Positions 15,930-24,768 are shown, counted from the stretch's first letter. The stretch: DNA of 62,609 bases from CAZICM01 sp964537685 (GCA_964537685.1 CAZICM010000055.1:1-62609), one strand, 5' to 3'. Notes: generated by a model from the letters alone, not told the origin. A program made the numbers and translations.

Positions 15930-17846
15930 TTAAGAATGCGAATGCGCCGCCACATGCGCATCGACGCCCGCAGCATGCTCGACCGTCCTTTCGATCTCGC
16001 CTACCTGCCGGCCTGAAATCGCCTTGGCCACAGCCCTATCCATGCGCCGCCCCGCCCATTCATGCGTGGCATCATCCAACGCCTCGGTACGCGCGGTAAT
16101 CAGCCGCGCGCTGCCGTCGCGGATTGCCGCTTCCAGCTTGGAAAGCGCTTCAGAAATAGCCTGCGCCTCATCCGCCACCAGCAAATCGCTATCCTGCGAA
16201 AGCGCCCGCTTGGTTGCCAGCACAACCCGCTCCGCCTCGATGCGCGCCTCGATCAATCGCCGCTTTTCAAGGTCTTCCTCGCCGAAATCCAGCGCCGAAA
16301 GCAGCATTTGTTCGACTTCCTCGTCGCTTAAGCCATAGCTCGGCACAACCTCGACCTTTTGCTCCACGCCGGTCGTCAGCTCTTTCGCCGTGACACTCAA
16401 CAGCCCATCCGCATCCACGCGGAAGGTCACCTCGAGCCGGGCGAGCCCCGCAGGCATGGGTGGAATACCCTTCAGCGTAAAACGCGCGAGCGATCGGCAA
16501 TCCGATGCAATTTCACGCTCACCCTGAACAATATGCAAATCAAAACCGGTTTGATTGTCGGCGTAGGTGGTGAACACCTGCCTGGCACCCGCGGGAATCG
16601 TCGTATTTCTGGGGAGAATTTTCTCGACCACCCCGCCCATGGTCTCGAGCCCCAGCGACAAAGGCAGCACATCGAGCAACAACACATTGTCCGCGTGCTC
16701 TTTGGAGCCCGCTAAAATATCGGCTTGAATGGCCGCTCCCAGCGCGACGACATAATCGGGATTGATATCGCCGAGCGGTGTTTGGCCGAAAATCTTGGCG
16801 ACGTAATCGCGCACATAAGGCACGCGCGTCGAGCCGCCCACCAAAATCACTCCATTTAAATCTTTGGCTTGAATTTCGGCATCACGCAGCGCCCGCCTGC
16901 ATACCACGCCCGTCTTTTCGACAATGGGCGCGATCATCGCTTCAAATTCTTTGCGCGTTACTTCCAATTTTTTTGTATTGCCACCAGCGGCGGGCAATTC
17001 AATCGTAGCCGTCTCGGATTCTGTCAGTTCATGCTTGATTTTGCGCGCGGCATCCAATGCAAAGCGCACCAGTTCCGGGCTCTTTTCCCGGACATTCATT
17101 TCGGTGAGCAGTTTTTCGGCGAGCGCCCTATCCATATCATCGCCGCCGAGCGCGCTGTCTCCGCCCGTGGAGCGAACCTGAAATACACCGTTGTCGAGCA
17201 ATAAAATCGTAATGTCAAAGGTGCCGCCGCCTAAATCGTAAACCGCAAATAAACCATTGTTTTGTTTTTCCAGGCCATAGGCGAGCGCGGCCGCGGTCGG
17301 CTCGTTGAGCAGGCGCAGCACGTCCAAACCCGCGAGTTTTCCAGCGTCTTTTGTCGCCTGGCGCTGAGCATCGTCGAAATAGGCGGGCACCGTAATCACC
17401 GCTCCGCCCACCCGGGTTAGCTCGTCCTCGGCGCGGTCTTTTAAAGCCCTTAGAATTTCTGCCGATACCTCAACCGGCGAGAGCACCTTGCCATGCACCG
17501 AAAATCGTACGGTCTTGGCTTCCTCGGGTGTTTTGGGCGCCGCGAAATCGTAAGGGCCAAGCCGGCGGGTTTCAGGATCGTCCGCGCCCCGCCCCATAAA
17601 GCGCTTTACGCTGACAATCGTTTCTTTTGGAAACGCGAGCGCAAGCTTTTTGGCATCATATCCAACAACAATCGTGCCACGCTCATCGTAATGCACCACG
17701 GAAGGCAATAATCCATCGCCGTTGCAATCGGCAATCACTTCCGGCTTGCCATCGCGCATCCTGGCGACCAGCGAGTTGGTCGTGCCTAAATCGATGCCAA
17801 TGGGACGGGGAGCGGCTTTTGGATCGAAAATCTCAAGCAGAGCCAT
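15930..17846 (-). CDS. hscA: HscA, Hsp70-type chaperone for Fe-S cluster transfer
   Basis: A 638-residue Hsp70 with GIDLGTTNSLVARM (17-30), FAVYDLGGGTFDIT and ILVGGSTRVPYVRD, the three actin-fold nucleotide motifs. HscA binds the LPPVK segment of IscU and uses ATP to release the cluster to acceptors; HscB delivers IscU. It begins two bases after hscB and ends 36 bases before fdx, so it is in one operon. The C-terminus ends in a His-rich tail (HAAGVDAHVAAHSHS). The length is typical for HscA. Confidence 0.95.
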   Translation of the reverse strand: MALLEIFDPKAAPRPIGIDLGTTNSLVARMRDGKPEVIADCNGDGLLPSVVHYDERGTIVVGYDAKKLALAFPKETIVSVKRFMGRGADDPETRRLGPYDFAAPKTPEEAKTVRFSVHGKVLSPVEVSAEILRALKDRAEDELTRVGGAVITVPAYFDDAQRQATKDAGKLAGLDVLRLLNEPTAAALAYGLEKQNNGLFAVYDLGGGTFDITILLLDNGVFQVRSTGGDSALGGDDMDRALAEKLLTEMNVREKSPELVRFALDAARKIKHELTESETATIELPAAGGNTKKLEVTRKEFEAMIAPIVEKTGVVCRRALRDAEIQAKDLNGVILVGGSTRVPYVRDYVAKIFGQTPLGDINPDYVVALGAAIQADILAGSKEHADNVLLLDVLPLSLGLETMGGVVEKILPRNTTIPAGARQVFTTYADNQTGFDLHIVQGEREIASDCRSLARFTLKGIPPMPAGLARLEVTFRVDADGLLSVTAKELTTGVEQKVEVVPSYGLSDEEVEQMLLSALDFGEEDLEKRRLIEARIEAERVVLATKRALSQDSDLLVADEAQAISEALSKLEAAIRDGSARLITARTEALDDATHEWAGRRMDRAVAKAISGRQVGEIERTVEHAAGVDAHVAAHSHS

Positions 17847-17848
17847 AA

Positions 17849-18382
17849 TCAGGACACCAATTCTTCTTCGTAGGCGCTTACTTCATCGAGAAAGCGGCGG
17901 ATATAGCGAAGCTCGCCCAAGAGGGGAACGAGGCTTTGCAATGCGTTTTTATTGTCGCCGGCTTGTTCAAAGCCTTTGCCAAGCGTTGAAAGGACTTCGT
18001 TTTGGCGCTGTTGCATCGCTTCGCCGAGTTCGTGAATTTTTTTTAAGTCTTTTTCGTGCGCAGCCTCGGCCAATGCCTCGCGCGACTCCATCATCTCCAT
18101 CAGAAGCATGGGCGATGCTTTGGGTTCTTCCCGTTCTCCAACGGGAATTTGATTGCGCCGGAACAGCGCTTCAGCTCTTCGAATTGGGTCGCGCAACAAT
18201 CGAAATGCTTCATTCACTTCAATGGCGCGGTTTAAAGAAAGCCTTCGTTCGGCGGCGGGGGCGCCGGCAAAGCGGTCGGGGTGCAGGGCGCGGGAAAGCT
18301 CGCGGTGCCGTTCTTCAAGGCTTTTGGAGTCGAGGGCGAAGCTTGGCGGGAGGCCGAGGAGGGAAAATGGATCGCTGGACAT
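17849..18382 (-). CDS. hscB: HscB, J-domain co-chaperone
   Basis: The N-terminal J domain has the HPD motif (34-36 in ALHPDRF) needed to stimulate HscA ATPase. The C-terminal three-helix part (MLLMEMMESREALAEA) is the IscU-binding HSCB domain. The length of 177 residues is normal. It sits five bases before iscA on the minus strand and just upstream of hscA. Confidence 0.94.
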   Translation of the reverse strand: MSSDPFSLLGLPPSFALDSKSLEERHRELSRALHPDRFAGAPAAERRLSLNRAIEVNEAFRLLRDPIRRAEALFRRNQIPVGEREEPKASPMLLMEMMESREALAEAAHEKDLKKIHELGEAMQQRQNEVLSTLGKGFEQAGDNKNALQSLVPLLGELRYIRRFLDEVSAYEEELVS

Positions 18383-18387
18383 AAACG

Positions 18388-18795
18388 CTAGACATTAAAC
18401 GAATGACCACATCCGCATTTCGATGCTTCATTGGGGTTTTTAAATTTAAAGCCTTGGAACATTAGGGTCTTTTCCCAGTCGAGCACCGAGCCCGCCAAAT
18501 AAATAATGCTTTTCTTATCGCAGAAGACGCGCACCGTCGTCTTGCCTTCCTCGGGGAATTCAAGCACCAGGTCGCCATTTCTCGGAGCATTGTCGTCGAA
18601 TTCGATGACATAGGAAAAGCCCGAGCAGCCTCCGCCTTTTAATCCCACGCGGATGGCGGCTCCGGGGGTTCCTCGCTTGTCGATTTGTGCGCGCATGGCC
18701 TGAACGGCTTTTTCGCTGACGCCAATCGTGCGTTTGCTTTCCTGCTTTTCTGCGGGTTTGGGTGGGCTTGGCTTGTTGGTCTCGACGCTCATCAT
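18388..18795 (-). CDS. iscA: IscA-type A-type Fe-S carrier
   Basis: A 135-residue A-type carrier with the three conserved cysteines: Cys57 in KGGGCSGFSY and the CGC pair Cys127/Cys129 near the end. IscA-family proteins accept and pass on Fe-S clusters or iron. The first about 20 residues are a charged extension before the conserved domain; translation may start at the second Met (18792). It is in the isc operon between iscU and hscB. Confidence 0.93.
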   Translation of the reverse strand: MMSVETNKPSPPKPAEKQESKRTIGVSEKAVQAMRAQIDKRGTPGAAIRVGLKGGGCSGFSYVIEFDDNAPRNGDLVLEFPEEGKTTVRVFCDKKSIIYLAGSVLDWEKTLMFQGFKFKNPNEASKCGCGHSFNV

Positions 18796-18819
18796 AGTTG
18801 TCCTGCCTGAATATCGCGC

Positions 18820-18851
18820 TTTTAATATTTTGATATTTTAATATTTTGATA
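18820..18851. repeat. 16-bp AT-rich direct repeat (two copies) between iscU and iscA
   Basis: TTTTAATATTTTGATA occurs twice without interruption, followed by a run of T. It lies in the 73-base gap between iscU and iscA, the AT-richest spot of the region. It may alter RNA structure or decay within the operon. No protein site is recognised. Confidence 0.7.
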
Positions 18852-18868
18852 TTTTTTAACGCTTTAAT

Positions 18869-19294
18869 TTAGGTGCCCGATTTGCTTTCCGCCTGGCCGG
18901 CAAGCGCTTTTTTCGCTTCTTGTTTCACGCGGAAATCGGCGATGGCGCTCTTAATCGCATCTTCAGCCAATACAGAGCAATGAATTTTTACGGGCGGTAA
19001 ATTCAGCTCCTCGGCGATCATGCTGTTTTTAATGGTTTCGGCTTCATCCACCGTCTTGCCTTTTAGCCATTCGGTGGCCAGCGACGACGATGCAATGGCA
19101 GAGCCACACCCAAAGGTTTTGAATTTGGCATCTTGAATCACGCCGTCATCGCCCACTTTGATCTGAAGGCGCATGACATCGCCGCAGGCGGGCGCGCCAA
19201 CCAGTCCGGTGCCGACATTTTCGTCATTTTTATCGAGTGTGCCGACATTCCTCGGGTTTTCGTAGTGTTCAATCACTTTGTCGCTGTAGGCCAT
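18869..19294 (-). CDS. iscU: IscU, Fe-S cluster scaffold
   Basis: The cluster-ligand residues Cys37, Cys63 and Cys106 and the LPPVK motif (99-103) recognised by HscA are all present, with Asp39. IscU builds a cluster from sulfur delivered by IscS. The start at 19294 has an AGGAG site upstream. The 141 residues include a short charged tail beyond the usual end. It sits 54 bases after iscS. Confidence 0.96.
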   Translation of the reverse strand: MAYSDKVIEHYENPRNVGTLDKNDENVGTGLVGAPACGDVMRLQIKVGDDGVIQDAKFKTFGCGSAIASSSLATEWLKGKTVDEAETIKNSMIAEELNLPPVKIHCSVLAEDAIKSAIADFRVKQEAKKALAGQAESKSGT

Positions 19295-19348
19295 AACGAT
19301 GTTCTCCTGGGTTTGTTTAATGAAATCTTTTCTAAAATTAAATCCGGT

Positions 19349-20572
19349 TTAATGAGCCGCCCATTGCACCGAATTTAAATCGATGCCTTCTTTGTACATT
19401 TCATAGAGCGGCGACATGTCGCGGAGCTTTTTCACGCGGCCAATGACCAAATCGGCCACGTAATCGACTTCTTCCTCGGTATTAAATCGCCCAATGCCAA
19501 AACGGATGGACGAGTGGGCGAGCTCGTCGCCGATTCCCATGGAATGTAGCACATATGAAGGTTCGAGGCTGGCGCTGGTGCAGGCCGATCCGCTCGAAAC
19601 TGCCACGTCTTTGATGGCCATCATCAGCGCTTCGCCTTCGACAAAGTTAAAGGAAATATTGAGATTGCCAGGCAGGCGATGCTGTACCGAGCCATTGATC
19701 TGCAGCGAATCGAGCTCTTTAAATAATCTGTCCTTTAAACGATCGCGCAGGGCGGCAATCTTCTTGTTTTCTTCAGCGCCTTCTTCCTTTAAGATTTCGC
19801 ACGCTTTTCCGAATCCAACGATGCCCGGCACATTCAATGTTCCGGAGCGCATTCCGTATTCATGGCCACCACCATCCATTTGAGCCGTAATACGCACGCG
19901 GGGCTTGGACCTGCGCACATACAGCGCGCCCACGCCCTTGGGTCCATAGATTTTATGCGCCGTGATCGAGGCCAGATCGACATACATTTCTTCGACGTTA
20001 AACGGCGTTTTCCCAACGCCTTGCACCGCGTCGGTATGCATTAAAACACCCTTGGAACGGGCCAATTTGCCAATTTCGGCAATGGGCTGCACCGTACCCA
20101 CTTCATTGTTGGCTAGCATGATCGAAATTAATATCGTATTGCTTTTGATGGCATTTTTAACATCATCGGGATTCACCAGGCCATCGGGGCCCACGGGCAA
20201 ATACGTCACTTCAAATCCCTGCTTTTCAAGGCGTTTGCAGGTATCCAGCACGGCCTTGTGCTCGATAACGCTTGTAATGATGTGATTGCCCTTTTCCCGG
20301 TAAAACTCGGCCACGCCCTTCAGCGCTAAATTGTCGCTTTCGGTCGCGCCCGACGTAAAAATAATCTCTTTCGGATTTTGAGCCCCAATCAGCGCCGCAA
20401 CCCGCTCGCGCGCGTGGGTTACCGCCTCTTCCGCCGTCCATCCAAATACATGGTTACGGCTTGCGGCATTACCGAATTTCTCGTTAAAATAAGGCAGCAT
20501 CGCCTGGAGAACCCGGGGATCCATCGGGGTCGTCGCGTGATTGTCCATGTAAATCGGAACTTGAATCGCCAT
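19349..20572 (-). CDS. iscS: IscS, cysteine desulfurase
   Basis: A 407-residue class V aminotransferase. The PLP lysine is Lys207 (TAHKIYGPKG) and the catalytic Cys331 lies in SSGSACTSAS; the NHATTP and SGATESDN motifs are present. It removes sulfur from cysteine and gives it to IscU. The gene starts 12 bases after the MerR-type regulator and probably shares its promoter. Confidence 0.97.
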   Translation of the reverse strand: MAIQVPIYMDNHATTPMDPRVLQAMLPYFNEKFGNAASRNHVFGWTAEEAVTHARERVAALIGAQNPKEIIFTSGATESDNLALKGVAEFYREKGNHIITSVIEHKAVLDTCKRLEKQGFEVTYLPVGPDGLVNPDDVKNAIKSNTILISIMLANNEVGTVQPIAEIGKLARSKGVLMHTDAVQGVGKTPFNVEEMYVDLASITAHKIYGPKGVGALYVRRSKPRVRITAQMDGGGHEYGMRSGTLNVPGIVGFGKACEILKEEGAEENKKIAALRDRLKDRLFKELDSLQINGSVQHRLPGNLNISFNFVEGEALMMAIKDVAVSSGSACTSASLEPSYVLHSMGIGDELAHSSIRFGIGRFNTEEEVDYVADLVIGRVKKLRDMSPLYEMYKEGIDLNSVQWAAH

Positions 20573-20584
20573 TGTTTTATCGCC

Positions 20585-21238
20585 TCATTCGCGGCTTTCG
20601 CCGTGTTTTAACGCCGCTTTGCCGCTGTGTATCCCGGCAACTAGTTCGGGTTCGTGCTGATTTTTATCGTGTATGCTGCAATGGGTGCAGGCTTTGACCA
20701 ATTCGGCCGGATCGCAGGTGTCGCAGGTGTCGAGGTAATCGATACTCGCGATGAGTTCCCTTTCGAGCTCCACCAAAAGTGCGATTTGAGCGCGGGTTTC
20801 TGTTAGCTTTTGTAAATAATGCCCGCGGATCTGAGACATCGCCTCGGGAGCCGATGGTGCCTTTTCCCATGCCGTTAGCATTTGCTGAATTTGAGCGAGC
20901 GACATCCCTAAATCGGAGAGCTTGCTGATCCAGCGAATGCGGGTGAGCGCAGCCTGATCGTAAAGGCGGTAGCGGCCTTTGGAACGGGCATGAGGTTTTA
21001 GCAATCCAATTTCTTCGTAATGGTGGATCGCCCGAACGGTTTTGCCCGTGGCCTTGGCCAAGTCGCCGACTTGAAACAGCTTTTCGCTGTCTTCATCGCT
21101 TTGGACGCCGCCCGCTTCTTCCCACAGCACATCCGGCGAGCGCGGTTCCTGTACGATAGGCAATGCCCGCCGGGGGCGCAGGCTTTCGCCATCGCCGCCG
21201 TATCCAGGCGCTATCGGTAGGTGTCTCGCGGATGACAT
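20585..21238 (-). CDS. MerR-family regulator heading the isc operon, with four-Cys tail
   Basis: The MerR winged-helix domain starts near residue 53 (LFQVGDLAKATGKTVRAIHH, RRYR-like GRYRLYDQ) after a 50-residue leader that is probably disordered. A dimerisation helix follows, then Cys172, Cys175, Cys184 and Cys187 in LDTCDTCDP...ACTHC, a spacing suited to binding zinc or an Fe-S cluster. It is directly upstream of iscS, where other bacteria usually have IscR. It therefore probably senses Fe-S or redox status and controls this operon; this is inferred from position and the Cys motif. The true start may be downstream of 21238. Confidence 0.88.
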   Translation of the reverse strand: MSSARHLPIAPGYGGDGESLRPRRALPIVQEPRSPDVLWEEAGGVQSDEDSEKLFQVGDLAKATGKTVRAIHHYEEIGLLKPHARSKGRYRLYDQAALTRIRWISKLSDLGMSLAQIQQMLTAWEKAPSAPEAMSQIRGHYLQKLTETRAQIALLVELERELIASIDYLDTCDTCDPAELVKACTHCSIHDKNQHEPELVAGIHSGKAALKHGESRE

Positions 21239-21248
21239 GTTAAAGTCG

Positions 21249-21272
21249 AACCCTTACGTGTGCGTGAGAGTT
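21249..21272. promoter_or_regulatory. Dyad operator candidate upstream of the MerR-type gene
   Basis: AACCCTTACG and CGTGAGAGTT flank TGTG as an imperfect 10-4-10 inverted repeat with 8 of 10 pairs matching, 10 bases upstream of the regulator start. MerR regulators bind dyads in long promoter spacers. A promoter on the minus strand around TTAAGT is plausible but its -10 is not clear. The assignment is by position and symmetry only. Confidence 0.5.
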
Positions 21273-21350
21273 ACTTAACGGCACAGATAGAGCGTTATGC
21301 TGCGAATGTCAACATGCCGTTTGCAAATTTTTTGTCTCGGGCTCGGCGCT

Positions 21351-22208
21351 TTAGTCGTCTTCGGCGCTCACCAAGCGAAAACCTAGATTGGAAAACCTGG
21401 CAGTGGGGGCATAGGCATTCTTGCTTGTACAGATCACATTCCAAGCCAAGGTATTCCAGGCTCCACCCCGCGTGACCCGGGGCGTGTCTTCGGCATAGTC
21501 TTCTGGATCGATCCAAGGATCTGTGTCATCGATATGGGCCTGGTCATCGGCGGCATCGGCGCACCATTGCCAAATACAGCCGACCATATCATACACCCCG
21601 TAAGGACTCTTGCCCAATGGAAAGCTTCCGATGGGCACCGTGCACCTGGGTCCAAGATTTCGCGATCCTGCATAACCATCTACAAAATCATTCCCCCAAG
21701 GATAGCAGCAGCCCTTGGACCCTCGGCAAGCTTTTTCCCATTGGGCGCATGTAGGCAAGCGGGCGCCACGAAAGGCGGCATAGGCTTCGGCCTCATAGAC
21801 ACTTACCCCCACGACCGGATGATTGGGGACAAGATAAGCGGCCCAATCATCTTCGCCCCAGAAGCGCGGGGATTTGATATTTTCCTTGCATCGCCAAGAC
21901 CAGCCGCGATCGCTCCAATAGCGGCGCTGTTGATAGCCCCCGGCATAGATAAAGGCGGCGAAGGCGGCGACGGTGACAGGATAGCGGTCGATGGAGAAGG
22001 CGGAGAGGTGTACGGTTTTGGCGGAATCTTTGGGGGCATCAGGGCCACCGCGGTACACAAAAGGGCCTTCTGGGACAAGGACGCGGTCGATGGCTGTAGC
22101 GCGGGGGTCGCCGAGTTTGGCCAAGGCGTGGCCGGCGGCGATACGCTCGTCAAGCGATAGCGTTGAATCGGCGATGCGGGCGAGGAGGGTATCTACGGTG
22201 TCGTTCAC
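21351..22208 (-). CDS. SUMF1/FGE-sulfatase-fold protein, cytoplasmic type
   Basis: A 285-residue protein with the FGE fold: VLVPEGPFVYRGG, IDRYPVTVAAFAAFI, RLPTCAQWEKACRG, YPWGND, VYDMVGCIWQWC and a terminal RGGAWN...NLGFRLV. No signal peptide is seen, unlike the lipoproteins at the left edge. Additional Cys residues are present, but the paired catalytic cysteines of formylglycine-generating enzymes are not clearly placed, so enzymatic activity is doubtful. It is upstream of the MerR-type gene in the same direction, with 112 bases between them. Its function is unknown. Confidence 0.85.
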   Translation of the reverse strand: MNDTVDTLLARIADSTLSLDERIAAGHALAKLGDPRATAIDRVLVPEGPFVYRGGPDAPKDSAKTVHLSAFSIDRYPVTVAAFAAFIYAGGYQQRRYWSDRGWSWRCKENIKSPRFWGEDDWAAYLVPNHPVVGVSVYEAEAYAAFRGARLPTCAQWEKACRGSKGCCYPWGNDFVDGYAGSRNLGPRCTVPIGSFPLGKSPYGVYDMVGCIWQWCADAADDQAHIDDTDPWIDPEDYAEDTPRVTRGGAWNTLAWNVICTSKNAYAPTARFSNLGFRLVSAEDD

Positions 22209-22366
22209 GGCATTTCACGGCGCAAGATAGGGGCGGCGGAGGACGGTTGTAGCGCAAATGGGGGACGAGTGGCGAGATTTTTTGCTGAATCGTTGAGCTT
22301 CAGAGCTTATGGTCAGCGCCATCGTCATCGCCATCGCCGAAGAAGTACGTTTTGCCATCATTCTTG

Positions 22367-22395
22367 TTGACGCTGGGGCAGAGGTGCCGTAGTGG
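22367..22395 (+). promoter_or_regulatory. Promoter-like TTGACG-N17-TAGTGG element
   Basis: TTGACG (22367-22372) and TAGTGG (22390-22395) are 17 bases apart, with the extended GTTGACG context shared by other elements in the accessory island. It is 78 bases upstream of the RibD-like gene, the likely target. The -10 half is poor by the usual consensus. Confidence 0.5.
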
Positions 22396-22473
22396 GCACG
22401 GAAACGGTCAAACTGGGCGATGCTTTTCGACAAGCGATCGTCCAGCGGACCGCCCAACTTGGAGTAGACGCGC

Positions 22474-23037
22474 ATGGGACTTCTGACCTTCGGCCTCAAC
22501 CTGACCCTGGACGGCTGCATCGACCACCAGGAGGGAATTGTGGACGATGAAACGCATACCTTCTTCACCCGCCTCATGAACGAGGGCGGGGCGATGTTAT
22601 GGGGCCGCATCACCTACGAGATGATGGAGAGCTACTGGCCAGCGGTCGCCCGCGGTGATGTGGAGGCGCCGCCGGCGGTGCGCGAGTGGGCGCTCAAGCT
22701 TGAGATCAAGCCCAAATACGTCGTATCGTCGACGCGAAAGGACTTCCCGTGGACCAATAGCCACCACATCGCCGACCTGCGCAGGGGCGTACAAGAGCTC
22801 AAGGATGCAACCCCTGCCGGCGTACTCCTTGGGAGCGGCAAACTCGCGATTGAACTGGACCGGCTGGATCTGATTGACGAGTACAAGTTTCTCATTCACC
22901 CCCGGATCGCTGGTCACGGCCCAACCCTATACGAGAGCGGGCTGCCCAGCACTCGAAGGCTCGAGCTCATCTCGGCGACGCCGTTCCGCAACGGGGTGGT
23001 GGCTATGCATTACCGGCGCGCAGGGCTGACGAAATAG
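22474..23037 (+). CDS. Dihydrofolate reductase/RibD C-terminal family protein
   Basis: A 187-residue protein with the RibD_C fold: a GLNLTLDGCID strand and loop, GAMLWGRITYEMM, YVVSSTRKDF, GVLLGSGKLAIELDRL and a closing LIHPRIAGHGPTLYE. Members are NADPH-dependent reductases of various substrates. It lies at the edge of the accessory island after a promoter-like element; such genes are often mobile. The start at 22474 is clear and the C-terminus is complete. The substrate is unknown. Confidence 0.88.
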   Translation: MGLLTFGLNLTLDGCIDHQEGIVDDETHTFFTRLMNEGGAMLWGRITYEMMESYWPAVARGDVEAPPAVREWALKLEIKPKYVVSSTRKDFPWTNSHHIADLRRGVQELKDATPAGVLLGSGKLAIELDRLDLIDEYKFLIHPRIAGHGPTLYESGLPSTRRLELISATPFRNGVVAMHYRRAGLTK

Positions 23038-23079
23038 CGTTTTCGCGGCGGCAAGCTTGCTGAATCCCCAAGCTTCAGC

Positions 23080-23337
23080 GCTCATCCATGCGCACTCATG
23101 TCCCGCATGCCCAAAGATCGATGCTCATCCATCTGCATACGGGTGCCGCATTGGACCAGATCGATGCTCATCCATGCGCACCCACGTCCCGCATGCCCAA
23201 AGATCGATGCTCATCCATCTGCATACGAGCGCCGCATTGGACCAGATCGACGCTCATCCATACGCACTCAGGTCCCGCATGCCCAAAGATCGATGCTCAT
23301 CCTTATGCATACAGGTGCCGCATTGGACCAGATCAGC
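23080..23337. repeat. 86-bp tandem repeat array, three units (six alternating 43-bp halves), copy 1
   Basis: Units begin at 23080, 23166 and 23252. Each has two 43-bp halves that start GCTCATCCAT and end GATCGAT/C; one half carries CATGCCCAAAGATC, the other CATTGGACCAGATC. As 43 and 86 are not multiples of 3, each frame reads the same peptide-like text in turn, so the open frames here are artefacts. The same array recurs at 29512. It is not a CRISPR, because there are no variable spacers. Confidence 0.92.
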
Positions 23338-23374
23338 ACTTCACCGAAGCCTTAGCGGCCTCAACGTCAGGGCC

Positions 23375-24076
23375 TCAACCCTCATCCTCGCCGCTCTCCG
23401 CCTCGCCGCTCTCCACATCCGCATCCTCTTGCGGCTTTGCGCGCCGCACCGTCACCTTGCGAAAGAACGCCCTGGCCCAACCCTTGCCCTTTTTCTTCTC
23501 CACTTCTATCTTGAGTAGGTCCGCATAGGTGATTTTGCGCAGCGCATTTACGCTTTCCTTCCACTCATCGGCTTCATTGCCCACCATCGTGCGCCCTCCT
23601 TTGGCCTGGCCCCGCCCGTCCAGCGCCGATAGCGTCTTGTTGGCACCCGTCAGCAGAATCGGGCCAAACGGCACCGATGGATGATCCGCCGGGAGCTTGG
23701 ACAACGAAGGCACGATCACGTCCCGGGTCTTTTCACACTGAAGGCGAAGCGACTGGCGAACAAATTCACCTGGGGGTGAGTCAAGCAACTTCGGAAGAAG
23801 CTCGGGATCGTGGGCCTCGGTAATATGCGCAAAGCGGGTGGTGGTGGTATCTAAATTCTTATTATGAATGCCGACTTCGGCTTCTTTTTGCGTAATGGAG
23901 CGCCGGGCCGTTCTTTCTTTGGCGAACATCAATTCGCCTTGGGAGATAGCGCTTGTGAATGCAGGGGCAAGATGTTGCGCATCTGGGTCGGCAAGACAAG
24001 CGGCCTCGGAGTAGACGAGTTCGTCGAGGTGGTACAAGGTGCCAAATGTGAGCGGGATTTGACGGGGTGCAGCCAT
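23375..24076 (-). CDS. Hypothetical protein of the duplicated repeat block
   Basis: A 233-residue protein starting at the ATG at 24076, with AAGGA upstream. It is helical and charged: FGTLYHLDELVYSEAACLA near the N-terminus, a Lys-rich stretch (KIEVEKKKGKGWARAFFRKV) late, and an acidic tail ESGEAESGEDEG. No signal peptide, membrane segment or known domain was seen. The frame continues upstream to 24712 but that part is low-quality Pro/Arg-rich text. It directly follows the 86-bp repeat array at its 3' side, and both are duplicated together at 29512-30350, where the gene is broken. It may belong to a multi-copy element. Confidence 0.7.
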   Translation of the reverse strand: MAAPRQIPLTFGTLYHLDELVYSEAACLADPDAQHLAPAFTSAISQGELMFAKERTARRSITQKEAEVGIHNKNLDTTTTRFAHITEAHDPELLPKLLDSPPGEFVRQSLRLQCEKTRDVIVPSLSKLPADHPSVPFGPILLTGANKTLSALDGRGQAKGGRTMVGNEADEWKESVNALRKITYADLLKIEVEKKKGKGWARAFFRKVTVRRAKPQEDADVESGEAESGEDEG

Positions 24077-24288
24077 GAGAGAACCGTCCTTTCGGATGGG
24101 GGTTGAACGTTGGAGGCGAGGGTGGGGCGGTTTTTGGGGGGCGTCAAGGATTTTTTGGGGGTTGGGGTGGAGATTGTTTTCGGTGCGCAGCGGAGGCGGC
24201 GAGGGCGCTTTTTTAAGAGGGTGATGAGCAAGATTGCCATGCGTGAGACAACCAAGGAAAACGCCGAGGAACTTGTTCAATATTTCTG

Positions 24289-24317
24289 TTGACGGAAAGG
24301 ATTTGCCCTCATAGGCT
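24289..24317 (+). promoter_or_regulatory. Promoter-like TTGACG-N17-TAGGCT element at the PIN gene
   Basis: TTGACG (24289-24294), 17 bases, then TAGGCT (24312-24317). The -10 half touches the first usable codon of the PIN frame, so transcription would start inside the gene. The upstream part resembles 25165-25200. Either the PIN gene lost its 5' end here or the element is not used as a promoter. Confidence 0.4.
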
Positions 24318-24766
24318 TGGCCCGTGTTATCAGCTACCTCACGGCCTGGCCCAGCCGGGATCTTGTCAAGGCTGCCCACCAGCAAATCACACGGGAATGG
24401 TGGGAGACGCGGGAGCGCTTCGAGATCTACATCTCGCAAATCGTGCTGCGCGAGGCGAGCAGCGGGGATCCTGTGGCTGCCAATGCCCGCATGGAATCCC
24501 TTTCTGGCTTCCCTGTGCTCACAGCCGGGCCGGAAGCGGGTGCGCTCGCGCAGCAGTTGCTCCTGCAAGGCTCTCTTCCCGCGAAGGCTGCGGTGGATGC
24601 CTTGCATATTGCGATCGCCGTGGTCAACGGGATTGATTATTTGCTGACCTGGAACTGCACACACATTGCCAACGCGATGATGCGAATCCGGATCGAAGGT
24701 GTCTGCCGACAATGCGGGTATGAACCGGTGGTGCTCTGCACTCCCGAAGAACTGATGGAGGAGTGA
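24317..24766 (+). CDS. PIN-domain protein, N-terminus probably truncated
   Basis: PIN RNase-type protein with the family's VISYLTAWPSRDLV helix start, ISQIVLREASSGD with a conserved Glu, and KAAVDALHIAIAVVNGIDYLLTWNCTHIANA, where the late Asp residues lie. Family members normally begin YLDTSVIS, where the Asp is catalytic; here the bases read ...GLARVIS, so the first acidic residue is missing and no ATG precedes it. The TTG at 24317 is the only start. It may be inactive or a remnant. Its stop overlaps the partner gene region by a few bases, as in toxin-antitoxin-like pairs. Confidence 0.7.
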   Translation: MARVISYLTAWPSRDLVKAAHQQITREWWETRERFEIYISQIVLREASSGDPVAANARMESLSGFPVLTAGPEAGALAQQLLLQGSLPAKAAVDALHIAIAVVNGIDYLLTWNCTHIANAMMRIRIEGVCRQCGYEPVVLCTPEELMEE

Positions 24767-24768
24767 CG

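Noticed and set aside
17722..18384. Plus-strand ORF of 220 codons
   Set aside because: It is a shadow of hscA and hscB on the minus strand, with no recognisable protein text.
23080..23337. CRISPR array
   Set aside because: The units are tandem with only two alternating 43-bp halves; there are no unique spacers and no cas genes nearby.
23057..23528. Three overlapping plus-strand ORFs with similar text
   Set aside because: They arise because the 43/86-bp repeats shift frame; each frame shows the same words in turn, and none has a start site or a family.
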